Shown in pieces: positions 24,414 through 33,951 of a DNA stretch of 64,000 nt; within the stretch, counting starts at the first letter, position 1; every line of letters begins with the position of its first letter. This DNA is from Methanorbis rubei. Lineage in GTDB: Archaea > Halobacteriota > Methanomicrobia > Methanomicrobiales > Methanocorpusculaceae. Made by a program: the position numbers and the translations under genes. Location of the stretch: contig NZ_JAWDKB010000007.1 of the NCBI RefSeq assembly GCF_032714495.1, forward strand, positions 1-64,000, written 5' to 3'. The notes under the pieces are model-generated. The model was not told the origin of the DNA, searched no databases, and was given only the letters and a program-made list of their open reading frames with translations.

Positions 24414-24818
24414 ATGACTGAGCTTCCCAATACCGGCGACCGCGTGGATGTTCTTATACTTCGCGACCTGCGGCAGACCGAGCACATCAACGTCTACCTC
24501 TATATGGATGAAGAGATTGCCAAAACCTCAGACCTTGCCGCTGACCTGCAGAAGTACCGGCTCATTGATCCTGACTTCAGGCCCGTGATGGAAATTGAAG
24601 AGTGGTTTAAGGTCATGCAAAAACAGATGCGCCAGATCGCAGGACCTGGTGCAAAGGTTGAAACAATGTTTGCCGAAGAGCCGCTGCATGCAGAAATTCT
24701 CGGCTCAGGAATAATTCAGACCGCGGTCGGTCCGAGGACGTATCTCAAAGCCCTGCTTCCGTATCTTGACGAGATGGAAGACATCCATTACTCGGACGCA
24801 ACCCTTCCCAGTAAATAA
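24414..24818 (+). CDS. Conserved-looking hypothetical protein (134 residues)
   Basis: Starts MTELPNTGDRVDVLILRDLRQTEHINVYLYMDEE. Soluble, alpha/beta, with a helical middle (EEWFKVMQKQMRQIAGPGAKVET) and a C-terminal VGPRTYLKALLPYLDEMEDIHY. I do not recognise the family. Its 3' end overlaps the convergent methylthiotransferase gene by 31 bases, so both ends of the pair are compact. Confidence 0.75.
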   Translation: MTELPNTGDRVDVLILRDLRQTEHINVYLYMDEEIAKTSDLAADLQKYRLIDPDFRPVMEIEEWFKVMQKQMRQIAGPGAKVETMFAEEPLHAEILGSGIIQTAVGPRTYLKALLPYLDEMEDIHYSDATLPSK

Positions 24819-26044
24819 TGCCGGCGGTGTCCGGTAATTTCCACCGGTATTTTTGTCCCAAGGGGAATTTCCTGCATCACCACAATATTCTGATACGTCC
24901 GGTCGCGGGCAGTAACACTTCCTGCCCGCACCGCCTCAGTAACCACTGCGTCGACAACTCTACCAATCCAGGCCTCATTGTTTGCATCATACACCTGATT
25001 TGCCGCGTTCGTCAGAGCCCGTGACCGTTCCTTTTTTATCGGCTCAGGCAGTTTTTTCATCTTTGCTGCCGGCGTCCCGGGCCGGACTGAAAATCGCGTG
25101 ATGTTCACCTTGCCGGGTTTTGTGCTGAGAATCTGATCCACCGACGCCTTGCCGTCCGCATCAGTCTCTCCGGAAAATCCTGCGATGTAATCAGTAGAGA
25201 TGCGGATATCGGGGAACCGTTCGCGTGATCTTTTGCAGATCTCCTCATACTCTGCCGAGGTGTATCTGCGTCCCATCGTTTTCAAAACCGCGTCGGATCC
25301 TGACTGCACCGGCACATGCAGAAACAAAAAGATCTTCGGGTCGGTTAATGCATCCAAAAAATCATCCAGAATCGGCAGAAGCGTATCAGGATTTGCCATA
25401 CCTACTCTGATATGAAACTCTCCCGGAATCTTGCAGAGCGAACGCAGAAGATCAGGCAGCCGCCGTCCTGAGGTCATATCCATTCCCCAGGAACTCACAT
25501 CCTGTGCGGTCAGCTGAATCTCTGCAACTCCAGCTTCCACAAACCGCTCAGCCTGCGTTACAATATCCTCCTCAGAAAAACTCACCAGTTTCCCTCGTGC
25601 AAGTCTCGTAATACAGTAGGTGCAGTGGCCGTTACATCCTCTGGCAATCTGAAGAACCGCATGATCGCCGGAACTCACCGTCCCAACCTCACGGTAACAG
25701 GAATGAATCAGATCAGGATCAATAATTCCTGCGTCAGGGCACGCTTCAAGAACACGTTCGATGGAAATTCCTGGCAGACATCCGGTAATAATCAGGGTTT
25801 TTCCGGCAAACAGATTCATGCGTTCGTACATGTGCTTCTCGGTTTTATCCACCACAATGCAGGTGTTGATCAAAACTGCGTCTGCGTCTTCCGCAGTATC
25901 CACAACCGTGCAGCCCTGAGCCTTGGCTATCTCAATGATTTTTTCGGTGTCGCCGGCATTGTAGGTGCAGCCGTAGGTCTCAGCATACAGCCGGACATTT
26001 TTCAGCCGGTCCAGTGCCGCAGCTGTCAGAGCCGTTGAATCCAT
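24788..26044 (-). CDS. tRNA threonylcarbamoyladenosine methylthiotransferase (MiaB-like)
   Basis: 418 residues. Adds a methylthio group to t6A37 in tRNA. N-terminal UPF0004 domain with cysteines at ETYGCTYN, INTCIV and TGCLPG; radical SAM motif CNGHCTYC; C-terminal TRAM domain (~350-418). Length and order match the archaeal MiaB/CDKAL1 family. It has its own promoter region upstream of 26044, shared divergently with ppk. Confidence 0.94.
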   Translation of the reverse strand: MDSTALTAAALDRLKNVRLYAETYGCTYNAGDTEKIIEIAKAQGCTVVDTAEDADAVLINTCIVVDKTEKHMYERMNLFAGKTLIITGCLPGISIERVLEACPDAGIIDPDLIHSCYREVGTVSSGDHAVLQIARGCNGHCTYCITRLARGKLVSFSEEDIVTQAERFVEAGVAEIQLTAQDVSSWGMDMTSGRRLPDLLRSLCKIPGEFHIRVGMANPDTLLPILDDFLDALTDPKIFLFLHVPVQSGSDAVLKTMGRRYTSAEYEEICKRSRERFPDIRISTDYIAGFSGETDADGKASVDQILSTKPGKVNITRFSVRPGTPAAKMKKLPEPIKKERSRALTNAANQVYDANNEAWIGRVVDAVVTEAVRAGSVTARDRTYQNIVVMQEIPLGTKIPVEITGHRRHYLLGRVASE

Positions 26045-26124
26045 TCTGCATACTAATCTGTAGCGAACTAAATAACTAAGTATCTGAGAATACCATATTC
26101 ACTCTTATTCGGCTGGAAATCATC

Positions 26125-28224
26125 ATGGGCAAGAAACACAAGAAAAAAGAGAAGGAAGAGAAAAATTCCAAGTCCCTCGTTGAGAAAACGGCTCTCTGCG
26201 ATGACTGCGGCAGATACTTTAACCGTGAGTTGTCCTGGCTGAAGTTCAACGAGCGCATCCTCGAAGAAGCCCGCAATATTCGCAATCCTCTGCTGGAACG
26301 AGTCGCGTTTCTCGGCATTGTTGCCGGCAACTTGGACGAGTTCTTCATGGTGCGTGTCCCTGCATATCAGCGCGGCGCAACCCGGCAGAGCGATGAGTTT
26401 GAAGAGGTGGTCGGCAGCCGCACCCAGCTTGAGATGATCTACGACAGAACTATCTTCATGATGCGGATCGCTTCTTGGGTCTGGGCAAAGGAGCTGAAAC
26501 CTGAACTGGAAAAAGAAGGAATTGTTTTCCAGAAGTATGCGAAGATCAGTGAGTCTGAAAAGCATACGCTCCGAAAAGAGCTCTCGGCAATCCTTGCTGA
26601 GACTCCGGTTAACATCATTCGCGGCGACCGGTTTCAGGACATCGAGCAGAACGATTACCTCAAAGGCATGGGACTTCTCGCAAAGTCGGACCAAGGCCTT
26701 GCGGTAATTCCTCTTCAGGATATTCTGGACAAGTACGGGCGGTATGCAAAGGTTGGAAAACGAAAGGTATCCTACCTCTTCCGCGAGGATGTTCTGCGCA
26801 AAAACTATGATCTCTTCCTGCCCGGAGAGTCGACGAGTGCGGTTGTTCCAATCCGCATCACCCGCGACTCTGATCTGAACCTGAAAGGCGATGACGCAGA
26901 CGATTTGATCTCAGCGATCAAAGCTGCTCCCGAAACTCTTGCCAAAAAACTGCCGTCCCGTCTTGAAACCGAACAGTGGCTGCCGTTCGGATACACGACG
27001 CATCTGGTGGATGCCTTATCACTTCTGCCCGAACTGGTGTATGATGTTCCTTCCCCACTCGGACTTGCTGACCTGAAAAAGTTCCCGGTCACACGACCCG
27101 AGCTGAAGTTTTCTGCTTACGAGCCCTCCCTGCCGGTCGGTCTTGCCAACACAAGGGAGATCTTCTCCCATCTTGCGGACCGCGACATCATGCTGTTCAC
27201 CCCGTACAACAGCTTTGACGGGCTGGTGAACTTTTTGAATGCCGCGGCAAATGATGATGCAGTTCAGAAGATTCAGATGACCCTTTACCGGCTCGGCTCC
27301 GAGTCGCCGGTGGTTGCCGCCCTCATAGCCGCTGCGAAGAACGGCAAGGATGTAACTGTTGTTATTGAACTCAAGGCAAGCTTTGACGAGGAAGAAAACT
27401 TCCAGTGGGCAACCACTCTTGCCGAGAACGGGGTCACCGTCATTCACGGATTCCCGGGCCTGAAGGTTCATGCCAAATGCTGTCTGGTGACCCGTCTTGA
27501 AGACGACAAGCCGGTTCGGTACGGAACGGTTTCGACCGGCAACTATAATGCGAAAACCGCAAAAATTTACTCTGACATCTCGCTCTTCACCGCAGACTCA
27601 AGCATCTGCCGTGACATCTCGCTCCTCTTCTCTCACCTTGCGGGCGAGGAGAAAAAGCCTGAGTACAAACAGCTGATCGTCAGTCCGTACTTTATGGAGG
27701 ATCAGCTGCTCTCCCTCATTAAGCGGGAGACCGAGCACCACAAAGCCGGCAGTCATGGCTACATTGCGCTCAAGACCAACTCGCTGACGCACCGACCAAT
27801 CATCAACGCTTTGTATGAGGCGTCTAATGCCGGTGTGAAGATCGATTTGATTGTTCGCGGCATCTGCATGCTCAGGCCTGGTGTTCCGAATCTTTCTGAA
27901 AACATCAGGGTGACGTCGGTTGTTGGGCGGTTCCTTGAACACAGCAGAATATTTTACTTCCGTAACGACGGAGATGAGCAGGTGTTCATCGGAAGCCCTG
28001 ACATGATGTCAAGAAATCTGAAGCGCCGTGTTGAGATCATCTGCCCGGTTCATGACCGGAGAATCAAAAATGTGATCGTCAACAAAATTCTGCCGACTTT
28101 CATCCATGATTCGGTGCAGGGGTATGTGCTTCAGCATAACGGCGTGTATCTACCCCCCAAGCATCTTGCTTCGCATACCGGGTCGCAGCAGCAGTTTATT
28201 GAAATGAGAAGTGTATGGTGGTAG
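26125..28224 (+). CDS. ppk: Polyphosphate kinase (PPK1)
   Basis: 699 residues, full length. Makes polyphosphate from ATP. N-domain YFNRELSWLKFNERILEEA; FTPYNSFDGLVNFL; catalytic regions VHAKCCLVTR (phosphorylated His) and STGNYN; second active-site His in FLEHSRIFYF. The usual YAHLGTGN has become YGTVSTGN here. The stop overlaps the next gene by 14 bases, so it is co-expressed with an HD-domain protein. Confidence 0.96.
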   Translation: MGKKHKKKEKEEKNSKSLVEKTALCDDCGRYFNRELSWLKFNERILEEARNIRNPLLERVAFLGIVAGNLDEFFMVRVPAYQRGATRQSDEFEEVVGSRTQLEMIYDRTIFMMRIASWVWAKELKPELEKEGIVFQKYAKISESEKHTLRKELSAILAETPVNIIRGDRFQDIEQNDYLKGMGLLAKSDQGLAVIPLQDILDKYGRYAKVGKRKVSYLFREDVLRKNYDLFLPGESTSAVVPIRITRDSDLNLKGDDADDLISAIKAAPETLAKKLPSRLETEQWLPFGYTTHLVDALSLLPELVYDVPSPLGLADLKKFPVTRPELKFSAYEPSLPVGLANTREIFSHLADRDIMLFTPYNSFDGLVNFLNAAANDDAVQKIQMTLYRLGSESPVVAALIAAAKNGKDVTVVIELKASFDEEENFQWATTLAENGVTVIHGFPGLKVHAKCCLVTRLEDDKPVRYGTVSTGNYNAKTAKIYSDISLFTADSSICRDISLLFSHLAGEEKKPEYKQLIVSPYFMEDQLLSLIKRETEHHKAGSHGYIALKTNSLTHRPIINALYEASNAGVKIDLIVRGICMLRPGVPNLSENIRVTSVVGRFLEHSRIFYFRNDGDEQVFIGSPDMMSRNLKRRVEIICPVHDRRIKNVIVNKILPTFIHDSVQGYVLQHNGVYLPPKHLASHTGSQQQFIEMRSVWW

Positions 28225-28816
28225 TCTGAAAAAAAAGGATCTCACTCATGTGTATGACTCGGCAAAAATTCTCAACGAGGATTTTTGCCATGCTGATCAG
28301 GTGAGCCGTCTGGCTCTTGCTCTCTATGACTGTCTCGTTCCTGCGAGACACCACGGCAAGCAGACGCGGCGCATCCTTGCGGCTGCCTCACTTCTGCATG
28401 ATGTCGGCTGGGGAATTACGGGCGGCACTCACAACAAAACCGGCATGGAGTTTGTGCTGCACGACCGCACTCTGCCGTTCACTCCCCGCGAGCGCATACT
28501 GATCTCTCTGATCGTTCGGTATCACCGTGGTGCTCTTCCGAAGAGACGCCATTTTCTCTACGGCGATCTCAGCCGCCGTGACCGAAAGCTTGTGGATCTC
28601 ATCTCAGGCATTATCCGTGTTGCTGACGGCCTTGACCGCTCGCACATGAGTATTGTCAGGTCTGTTTCTGTAGAGCTTTCTAACAATACCATTCTTATCA
28701 CCTGTGAGGGTGCGGGAAGAGGCTCTCCTGAGCAGAGGACTGCCCTGAAAAAAGCGGATATGTTGATGAAGGTGTTTTCTTCCGGCATCAGGATTCGCTG
28801 GAAGACGGTAAAGTAA
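28211..28816 (+). CDS. HD-domain protein related to the PPX/GppA C-terminal domain
   Basis: 201 residues from GTG 28211, overlapping ppk. HD motif LLHDVGW, upstream HADQVSRLALALYD, downstream RYHRGALPKRRH and ADGLDRSH, as in the helical domain that follows the catalytic part of exopolyphosphatases. The PPX phosphatase domain itself is absent. Coupling to ppk suggests polyphosphate or nucleotide (ppGpp-type) turnover. Exact reaction unknown. Confidence 0.85.
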   Translation: MYGGSLKKKDLTHVYDSAKILNEDFCHADQVSRLALALYDCLVPARHHGKQTRRILAAASLLHDVGWGITGGTHNKTGMEFVLHDRTLPFTPRERILISLIVRYHRGALPKRRHFLYGDLSRRDRKLVDLISGIIRVADGLDRSHMSIVRSVSVELSNNTILITCEGAGRGSPEQRTALKKADMLMKVFSSGIRIRWKTVK

Positions 28817-28818
28817 TC

Positions 28819-29397
28819 TTACCGTTTCCAGAATCCTGACTTCTTTTGTGCGTCCTGTTCGCGGAAGTACTGCTCAAGCGATGCAATCTGGTCCCAGAGC
28901 GTGCGGACATCATTTCTGAGTGCGGTTACGTCTTCCGAAACTTTGGCAACCGCATCAAGGACTGCGGCGTTGTCATCAGCCATTTTTTCCCGTATCGCTG
29001 CCATCCGGTGATCCATGGTCTGAACCGCTGCCTGTGCTGATCTCATGGCAAGGATCAGTTCTTCTTCGATCTCAGTCCGGGGAATTGGTTTTGGCATCTC
29101 CTTTGGGGCTGCCGGCACCGACTCTATTCCCATCCGCTTCATGTCCTCGCGTGCCCGCTCCTCCAATGTTTTTCCTCCCCGAATGGCAGCGGTGATCACT
29201 TCTTCCGGCAGTCCCTGGCTTTGCAGATCTGCAATTTTTCTGAATCTGTCGACCATGTTCTCATCATACACCCGTACTTTGCCGATCTTTTTACAGGGGA
29301 GAATTGTTTCGTATCGGTCGGCAATGAGTCTGCACTCGCCTTCAGGAATTCCCAGAATTTCTGCAATGTCAGCTATTTTTCGTGTACTCTCAGTCAT
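28819..29397 (-). CDS. MerR-like HTH protein with coiled coil
   Basis: 192 residues. The N-terminal part (IADIAEILGIPEGECRLIADRY..KIGKVRVYDENMVDRFRKIADLQSQGL) looks like a MerR-type winged helix. After a Pro-rich linker, residues ~110-180 form a coiled coil (AAIREKMADDNAAVLDAV...LWDQIASLEQYF). A DNA-binding or nucleoid-type regulator is likely; target unknown. Its 3' end lies two bases from the convergent HD-domain gene. 29398-29543 holds no gene. Confidence 0.75.
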   Translation of the reverse strand: MTESTRKIADIAEILGIPEGECRLIADRYETILPCKKIGKVRVYDENMVDRFRKIADLQSQGLPEEVITAAIRGGKTLEERAREDMKRMGIESVPAAPKEMPKPIPRTEIEEELILAMRSAQAAVQTMDHRMAAIREKMADDNAAVLDAVAKVSEDVTALRNDVRTLWDQIASLEQYFREQDAQKKSGFWKR

Positions 29398-29543
29398 AGC
29401 AGTATCTACTCTTCTCTTAGGAGGATGAGTGATAAAAGGTTTGGGATGTGGCGTTTTGTATCTTTATTCATGAGCCATTCGCGAAGTGTTACATCTTAAG
29501 CTATAGCCAAGATCTCAAAAAAAAAAGAAAAATGAATTTCTGA

Positions 29544-30113
29544 TTATGCAGTCAGTTCTGCGTACTCTTTCTTGTACAGGTAGGCCTGCACAAACGAGAC
29601 GATACCTGCGATAACCAGAAGGATTCCTAAGACCAGTGCAAGGACCGGGGCTCCCTCGGTCGGGAACAGCAGGAAGAACAGACCAATGATGATACCAATG
29701 ATACCAAGGATCAGCATCAGAATTCTCTGTCCCCAGGAAAGTCCGCGGCTGAACGCAAAGATGACATCCGTAACTCCGGAGATTAACGCAATAATTCCAA
29801 TGAATACGGTTGCAATCCAGATCATCGTGTCAGGCGACACAAAGGAGATCAGTGAAATTACAATACCAATGATACCAAGAAGGATCATCCACCATGTGGC
29901 TTTTGGTTCGCCGAATGCAGAGAATCCTGAGAACAGGGCTGCAACCGAGACGAAGAGCAGGAGAATTGCGATCACATATGCACTCACGTTTAATGCTGCG
30001 AATGGGAATGCCAGACAGAAAATTCCCAGAACCAGAAGGACAATGCCTTTTAAGAGAAGCGTCTTCCAGGCTCCTGGAAGAAGCGTCTCCTCAATCACAA
30101 CAATGTTTGTCAT
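29544..30113 (-). CDS. DUF308/HdeD-like membrane protein, copy 1
   Basis: 189 residues from ATG 30113. Six hydrophobic helices in Gly/Ile-rich pairs (ILLGIIGIVISLISF, LILGIIGIIIGLFFLL) typical of HdeD/DUF308. In bacteria HdeD is linked to acid resistance; function here unknown. A TATA box at 30135-30145 lies ~25 bases upstream, so the message is probably leaderless. Paralogue of the next gene. Confidence 0.88.
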   Translation of the reverse strand: MTNIVVIEETLLPGAWKTLLLKGIVLLVLGIFCLAFPFAALNVSAYVIAILLLFVSVAALFSGFSAFGEPKATWWMILLGIIGIVISLISFVSPDTMIWIATVFIGIIALISGVTDVIFAFSRGLSWGQRILMLILGIIGIIIGLFFLLFPTEGAPVLALVLGILLVIAGIVSFVQAYLYKKEYAELTA

Positions 30114-30134
30114 ATACAAATCTTGTCGTTCCAA

Positions 30135-30145
30135 CCTATATAAGG
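30135..30145 (-). promoter_or_regulatory. TATA box of the first DUF308 gene
   Basis: CCTTATATAGG on the minus strand, ~25 bases upstream of ATG 30113, spacing for leaderless transcription. It shows that the two DUF308 genes have separate promoters. Confidence 0.55.
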
Positions 30146-30167
30146 TTCAGATTGAGACAAAAAAAGA

Positions 30168-30722
30168 TTAGGTGGTCTGGGCTGGTTTTTTTGCCATGAA
30201 CCCTTCGATAATTGCAAGGATTCCAAAGACCAGCAGGAAGATACCGGTTACCTGTACAAGAACAATTGCGCCCGTGAACGGCATCACAATGAACAGGATA
30301 CCAAGAATTACTCCAAGAACACCGGAGATTGCGACAAGAATACGGTTTGCTTCACCGGTCTTGTTCGCGATTGAAATTGCAATGTCCGTAAATCCACTAA
30401 TAAGGACGGTAATCGCAATCATGTACACGATGTAGAGCGTCATTATTGCCGGGAAGACAAACGCAAGAATTCCTCCAATGATTGCAAGAATTCCTAAAAC
30501 AATTACCCACCATGTACGTTTATACTCTCCAAGGAACGTGGATCCTGAGGTCAGAAGCTGAATTCCAAGAATGATAAGTACGATACCAAACAGCAGTTCA
30601 ATAGCAAGGATCGAACCGAAGGTAAAGATCAGCATGATAATACCAAGTATTATCATCAGGATACCCTTGAGAAGAAGAGACTTGAAGATGTCTCCTCCAA
30701 TCGGGGCTGAGGTTTCAGTCAT
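30168..30722 (-). CDS. DUF308/HdeD-like membrane protein, copy 2
   Basis: 184 residues from ATG 30722. Same six-helix layout as copy 1, with LLLKGI, VIVLGILAIIGGILAFVFP and VTGIFLLVFGILAIIEGFMAKK. Both genes have GTATATG at the start codon. An AT-rich box (TTTAATAG, minus strand, ~30750) lies ~30 bases upstream. Tandem duplication with divergence. Confidence 0.88.
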   Translation of the reverse strand: MTETSAPIGGDIFKSLLLKGILMIILGIIMLIFTFGSILAIELLFGIVLIILGIQLLTSGSTFLGEYKRTWWVIVLGILAIIGGILAFVFPAIMTLYIVYMIAITVLISGFTDIAISIANKTGEANRILVAISGVLGVILGILFIVMPFTGAIVLVQVTGIFLLVFGILAIIEGFMAKKPAQTT

Positions 30723-30790
30723 ATACAAGCAATTAGACTGCAAATGCTATTAAATCCTTGTATCAAGAGAAAAGGGTAAGTTTGACATCT

Positions 30791-30799
30791 ATTTATAAC
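30791..30799 (+). promoter_or_regulatory. TATA box for the PH-like/Yip1 operon
   Basis: ATTTATAAC lies ~30 bases before ATG 30826, consistent with a short or absent leader. Confidence 0.5.
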
Positions 30800-30825
30800 A
30801 AGAAATTCAGACTAATACAGATACT

Positions 30826-32904
30826 ATGTCGCCTGTAGAGATGCATGCCGGTGAAGTACGATATTATTCTTCTCCGGTCATGGTGAAAAATCAGCAGTAC
30901 ACTGGGATGTTAACCAGCGAACGGTTGATTATCGATGGTGGATCGGCCCCCCGCGAGTTTAAAATCACGAATATTTCCGCTGCGGATCCGGTCACTCTCC
31001 CCAGTGGCGAGCCTGGTCTGAAACTTGTTTTATCAACCCCGACCGGTCAGAAAGAGATGGTCTGGTCGTTTCCGGTAGGTGATATTTTCAAAGCAGGCGA
31101 GCAGCAGGCATGGGTGAATCAGATCCGTAAAGCGGTTGGTGAAAAACCGTTTGCTGTTCCGGGAGCACAACCTGCCGCTGCGCGCGCAATGCCGGCAGCT
31201 GCCTCCGCGGGTGCACCCCAGTCACCAGTATACTCTCCTGGCGAAATGGAGATCATGAAAACCGCAGGTGTTCGGATCAAGAGGACCTACTACACGCTGT
31301 ATCTGACTAATCTTCGACTGATTCTTCAGAACATCTCAGGGCAAATCGGTCGCGAGTTCGCTATTGCTGAGCTGATGGATGCGTCCCGAATGGAGGGTGA
31401 GTCTGGCGAGCCGTCCATTGCTCTGACTATTGGTTCACAGACCGGTGTCAAGCAGATGATTCTGACGTTCCCCTCTCCTGGTTCTCGTGAGGCATGGATG
31501 GTACAGCTTTCCGCAAAGCTTCCGACCCATGCGATGCCTCAGGTTCCCCAGATGGCTGCCCCTATGATGGGCGGCGGCGGTATGGGAATGGGAATGGGGT
31601 ATGGCGCCCCAGCCCCGGCCCAGAGTGCTCCGCAGATGCTTACTCTGCAGCCCGGAGAGAAAATCTACATGTCTTCTCCCGGCATCCGGGTAAAGCGTGA
31701 TGTGTTTACTGCGTATCTGACGAATACACGGTTTGTGCTGATGGGCAATTCAAACGGCATGCTTGCAATTGCCGGAGAGTTTGCGGTGAACGCGCTGAAG
31801 AAAGCGATCCGTATCGCAGGCGAGCTGGGCGAACCAGGGATCGGGTTAACCATTGCATCCCGTGATGGGGTGAAGGAGATGCATCTGCTTTTCCCGTCGA
31901 TGGATCTGCGGGAGATGTGGATCTCGAAGTTCGAAGAGGTTATTCTGCCTGAGGCACCACCGATGTACGGCAGCCCTGCTGCATCTGCTTCGCAGTACTC
32001 GGTTACGACTGTTGCCCCGCCGTCACGCGGCAATGCGCCGGTAAAATACTGTACTGTCTGCGGAGCACGCAATCATCCTGATGACCGATTCTGTGCGATG
32101 TGCGGCAAACCTCTGGCTGATGCAGGCGTCGGCACGGCAGGAGCTGCGGCAGCGTCCGCATCGATGAGTGAACCTTCGGTTCCGGATATGTTTGACGGCA
32201 GCGGTCGAAGTGAGCAGCCCAGGAAACGTAAAGAAAAACCAGCCAAACGCGGAAAAAAACCAAGACGTGATGAGTATGAGTATGATGAGCCGCGCACAAG
32301 ACGCGAACGTCCGCCGAAACGTGCACGTGCACCCAAAGAGACGAAGGCGAAGAAGCCGTACGAAGGCAGTATTGTTGGTTTCCTGACCCGACCCGCGGAT
32401 GCATTTGAGTATTATGGCCGCGAGGGTCCAAAGGATGCACTCGGTCTGTTCCTGATTTCAGGTATTGTCTGGGCTGTCATCTCGGTTGTGATGCTTGCGT
32501 TCGTTCTGCCGAAGGTTCTGCCTGTCACTGCTGCAGAGTTCCCGATTCTTGGGGCACTGTCGTCGAATATGATGGCGATGGTGATGCTGATTCTGGTGAT
32601 GTTTGTTCTCTGGATGATCTTTGTGATGATTCAGGGAGTACTGTCCGGCGTGTTTGCAAAAGTGTTTGGCGAGGATGCAAGTATTGGCGAGACCATTGCT
32701 GTGGTGATGCGAAGCTCGCTTCCTTATGCAGTTGTCGGATGGATTCCCGGATTTGGTATTATTATTGCCGCTCTCTGGTCATTGATTGCAACCATGAAAG
32801 GATTTGGCTCAGCACTTGATATGCGTGGAGGCGCAGCTGCAGGATGCGCAGTCCTCGGCCTTGTCGTGGTCGCGGTAATTCTTGTTGCACTTGGGATGAT
32901 CTGA
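30826..32904 (+). CDS. Three PH-like domains, zinc ribbon and Yip1-type membrane domain
   Basis: 692 residues, cytoplasmic N-terminus. Three ~100-residue PH/GRAM-like repeats (about 1-105, 129-235, 270-375), each with (R/K)(R/N)..YTxYLTNxRLxL-type strands, E(S/L)GEP(S/G)IxLTI and a final helix. Zinc ribbon CTVCGARN...CAMCGKPL at ~408-430. A very basic linker (465-510) precedes five hydrophobic segments resembling Yip1 (SIVGFLTRPADAFEYYGREGPKDAL, VGWIPGFGIII). Possibly a membrane-surface scaffold or sensor. It is followed by two exported PKD proteins with short spacing. Confidence 0.82.
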   Translation: MSPVEMHAGEVRYYSSPVMVKNQQYTGMLTSERLIIDGGSAPREFKITNISAADPVTLPSGEPGLKLVLSTPTGQKEMVWSFPVGDIFKAGEQQAWVNQIRKAVGEKPFAVPGAQPAAARAMPAAASAGAPQSPVYSPGEMEIMKTAGVRIKRTYYTLYLTNLRLILQNISGQIGREFAIAELMDASRMEGESGEPSIALTIGSQTGVKQMILTFPSPGSREAWMVQLSAKLPTHAMPQVPQMAAPMMGGGGMGMGMGYGAPAPAQSAPQMLTLQPGEKIYMSSPGIRVKRDVFTAYLTNTRFVLMGNSNGMLAIAGEFAVNALKKAIRIAGELGEPGIGLTIASRDGVKEMHLLFPSMDLREMWISKFEEVILPEAPPMYGSPAASASQYSVTTVAPPSRGNAPVKYCTVCGARNHPDDRFCAMCGKPLADAGVGTAGAAAASASMSEPSVPDMFDGSGRSEQPRKRKEKPAKRGKKPRRDEYEYDEPRTRRERPPKRARAPKETKAKKPYEGSIVGFLTRPADAFEYYGREGPKDALGLFLISGIVWAVISVVMLAFVLPKVLPVTAAEFPILGALSSNMMAMVMLILVMFVLWMIFVMIQGVLSGVFAKVFGEDASIGETIAVVMRSSLPYAVVGWIPGFGIIIAALWSLIATMKGFGSALDMRGGAAAGCAVLGLVVVAVILVALGMI

Positions 32905-32914
32905 GGTGGGAAGA

Positions 32915-33940
32915 ATGAGAAAAATTCTCATGCTGCTTCTGGTGCTGGGGATGGTGGCTGTGGGGGTGGGAGCAGTAGCGGCGAGTGATAACAACACTAC
33001 GAACACATCTGGTGATAATGGCACAATACCCACCACAGATCCGACGGAAAACACAACAACCGCGACTACTGCAACAACAACCGCTACGACTACGGCGACG
33101 ACGACTGCTACGACCACGACCACAACTACTGCAACAACAACCGCTACGAGTACGACGGCGACGACTGTTGCCACGACTACAGCCACGACAACGGCAACCA
33201 CTCCTAATCAGAATTACGTTGTGTCAATTGAAGCGAATCCTCTGAAGGGGGCTGTGCCTCTGAAAATCAATTTCAATATCAACACAACAATTCCGTCAAG
33301 TGACAGGGCGAAAATAGAATGGGAGTTCGGATATGACAGTGAATCGTGGAGCAGTCAGACGAGTCCTTCGTATACCTATGAAAAGGATGGCACGTATACG
33401 GTTACTCTTTCGATTACGACCAAATCAGATAATAAAAAATATCAGGCTGAGTCTGTAAAAATTAGTGTCTCTGATTTGATTGCTTCTTTTACTGCTTCTC
33501 CAACATCCGGTTCTGCCCCGCTTGAAGTCACGTTTACTGACACATCACAGGGTCCAACTTCATGGTTATGGACAATCTACAAAATGAACAGCCAGAACAC
33601 ACGTACTTCGATTGATACAAAGACCAGTCAGAACATGACATACACGTTTAATAACGAGGGAACATATGAGGTCGAACTTACTGCAAAAAAGGACTCTAAA
33701 TCAGTAACCACCTACAAAACCATCTCTGTCAGTGCCAAAGCAACAACTGCTCCGACCACCGCGAAAACAACCGCGGCTACGACTGCTCCGACAACTGCGG
33801 CTACAACATCCCCGGAAGTAAAAGCGGCTTCCCTCTCCGCAGATGATGAACTCATCCCAAATCCGATGGATGTCATAGACGAATTCATCCGCCTTTTCTT
33901 CGCAATGATGAATCCGGCGAAGTATAGCTTAGAGATATGA
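32915..33940 (+). CDS. Secreted PKD-domain protein with Thr-rich stalk
   Basis: 341 residues from ATG 32915 with a GAGGTG ribosome site six bases upstream. Signal peptide (MLLLVLGMVAVGVGAVAA), then a mucin-like run of Thr/Ala (~42-97), two PKD domains (IEWEFGYDS..YTYEKDGTYTVTLS and TSWLWTI..TFNNEGTYEVELTA), a second Thr/Ala stalk and a C-terminal amphipathic block IPNPMDVIDEFIRLFFAMMN. Likely surface-exposed and glycosylated. The C-terminal block recurs in the next gene and may anchor or sort the protein. Confidence 0.88.
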   Translation: MRKILMLLLVLGMVAVGVGAVAASDNNTTNTSGDNGTIPTTDPTENTTTATTATTTATTTATTTATTTTTTTATTTATSTTATTVATTTATTTATTPNQNYVVSIEANPLKGAVPLKINFNINTTIPSSDRAKIEWEFGYDSESWSSQTSPSYTYEKDGTYTVTLSITTKSDNKKYQAESVKISVSDLIASFTASPTSGSAPLEVTFTDTSQGPTSWLWTIYKMNSQNTRTSIDTKTSQNMTYTFNNEGTYEVELTAKKDSKSVTTYKTISVSAKATTAPTTAKTTAATTAPTTAATTSPEVKAASLSADDELIPNPMDVIDEFIRLFFAMMNPAKYSLEI

Positions 33941-33951
33941 GGTGATGTAAG

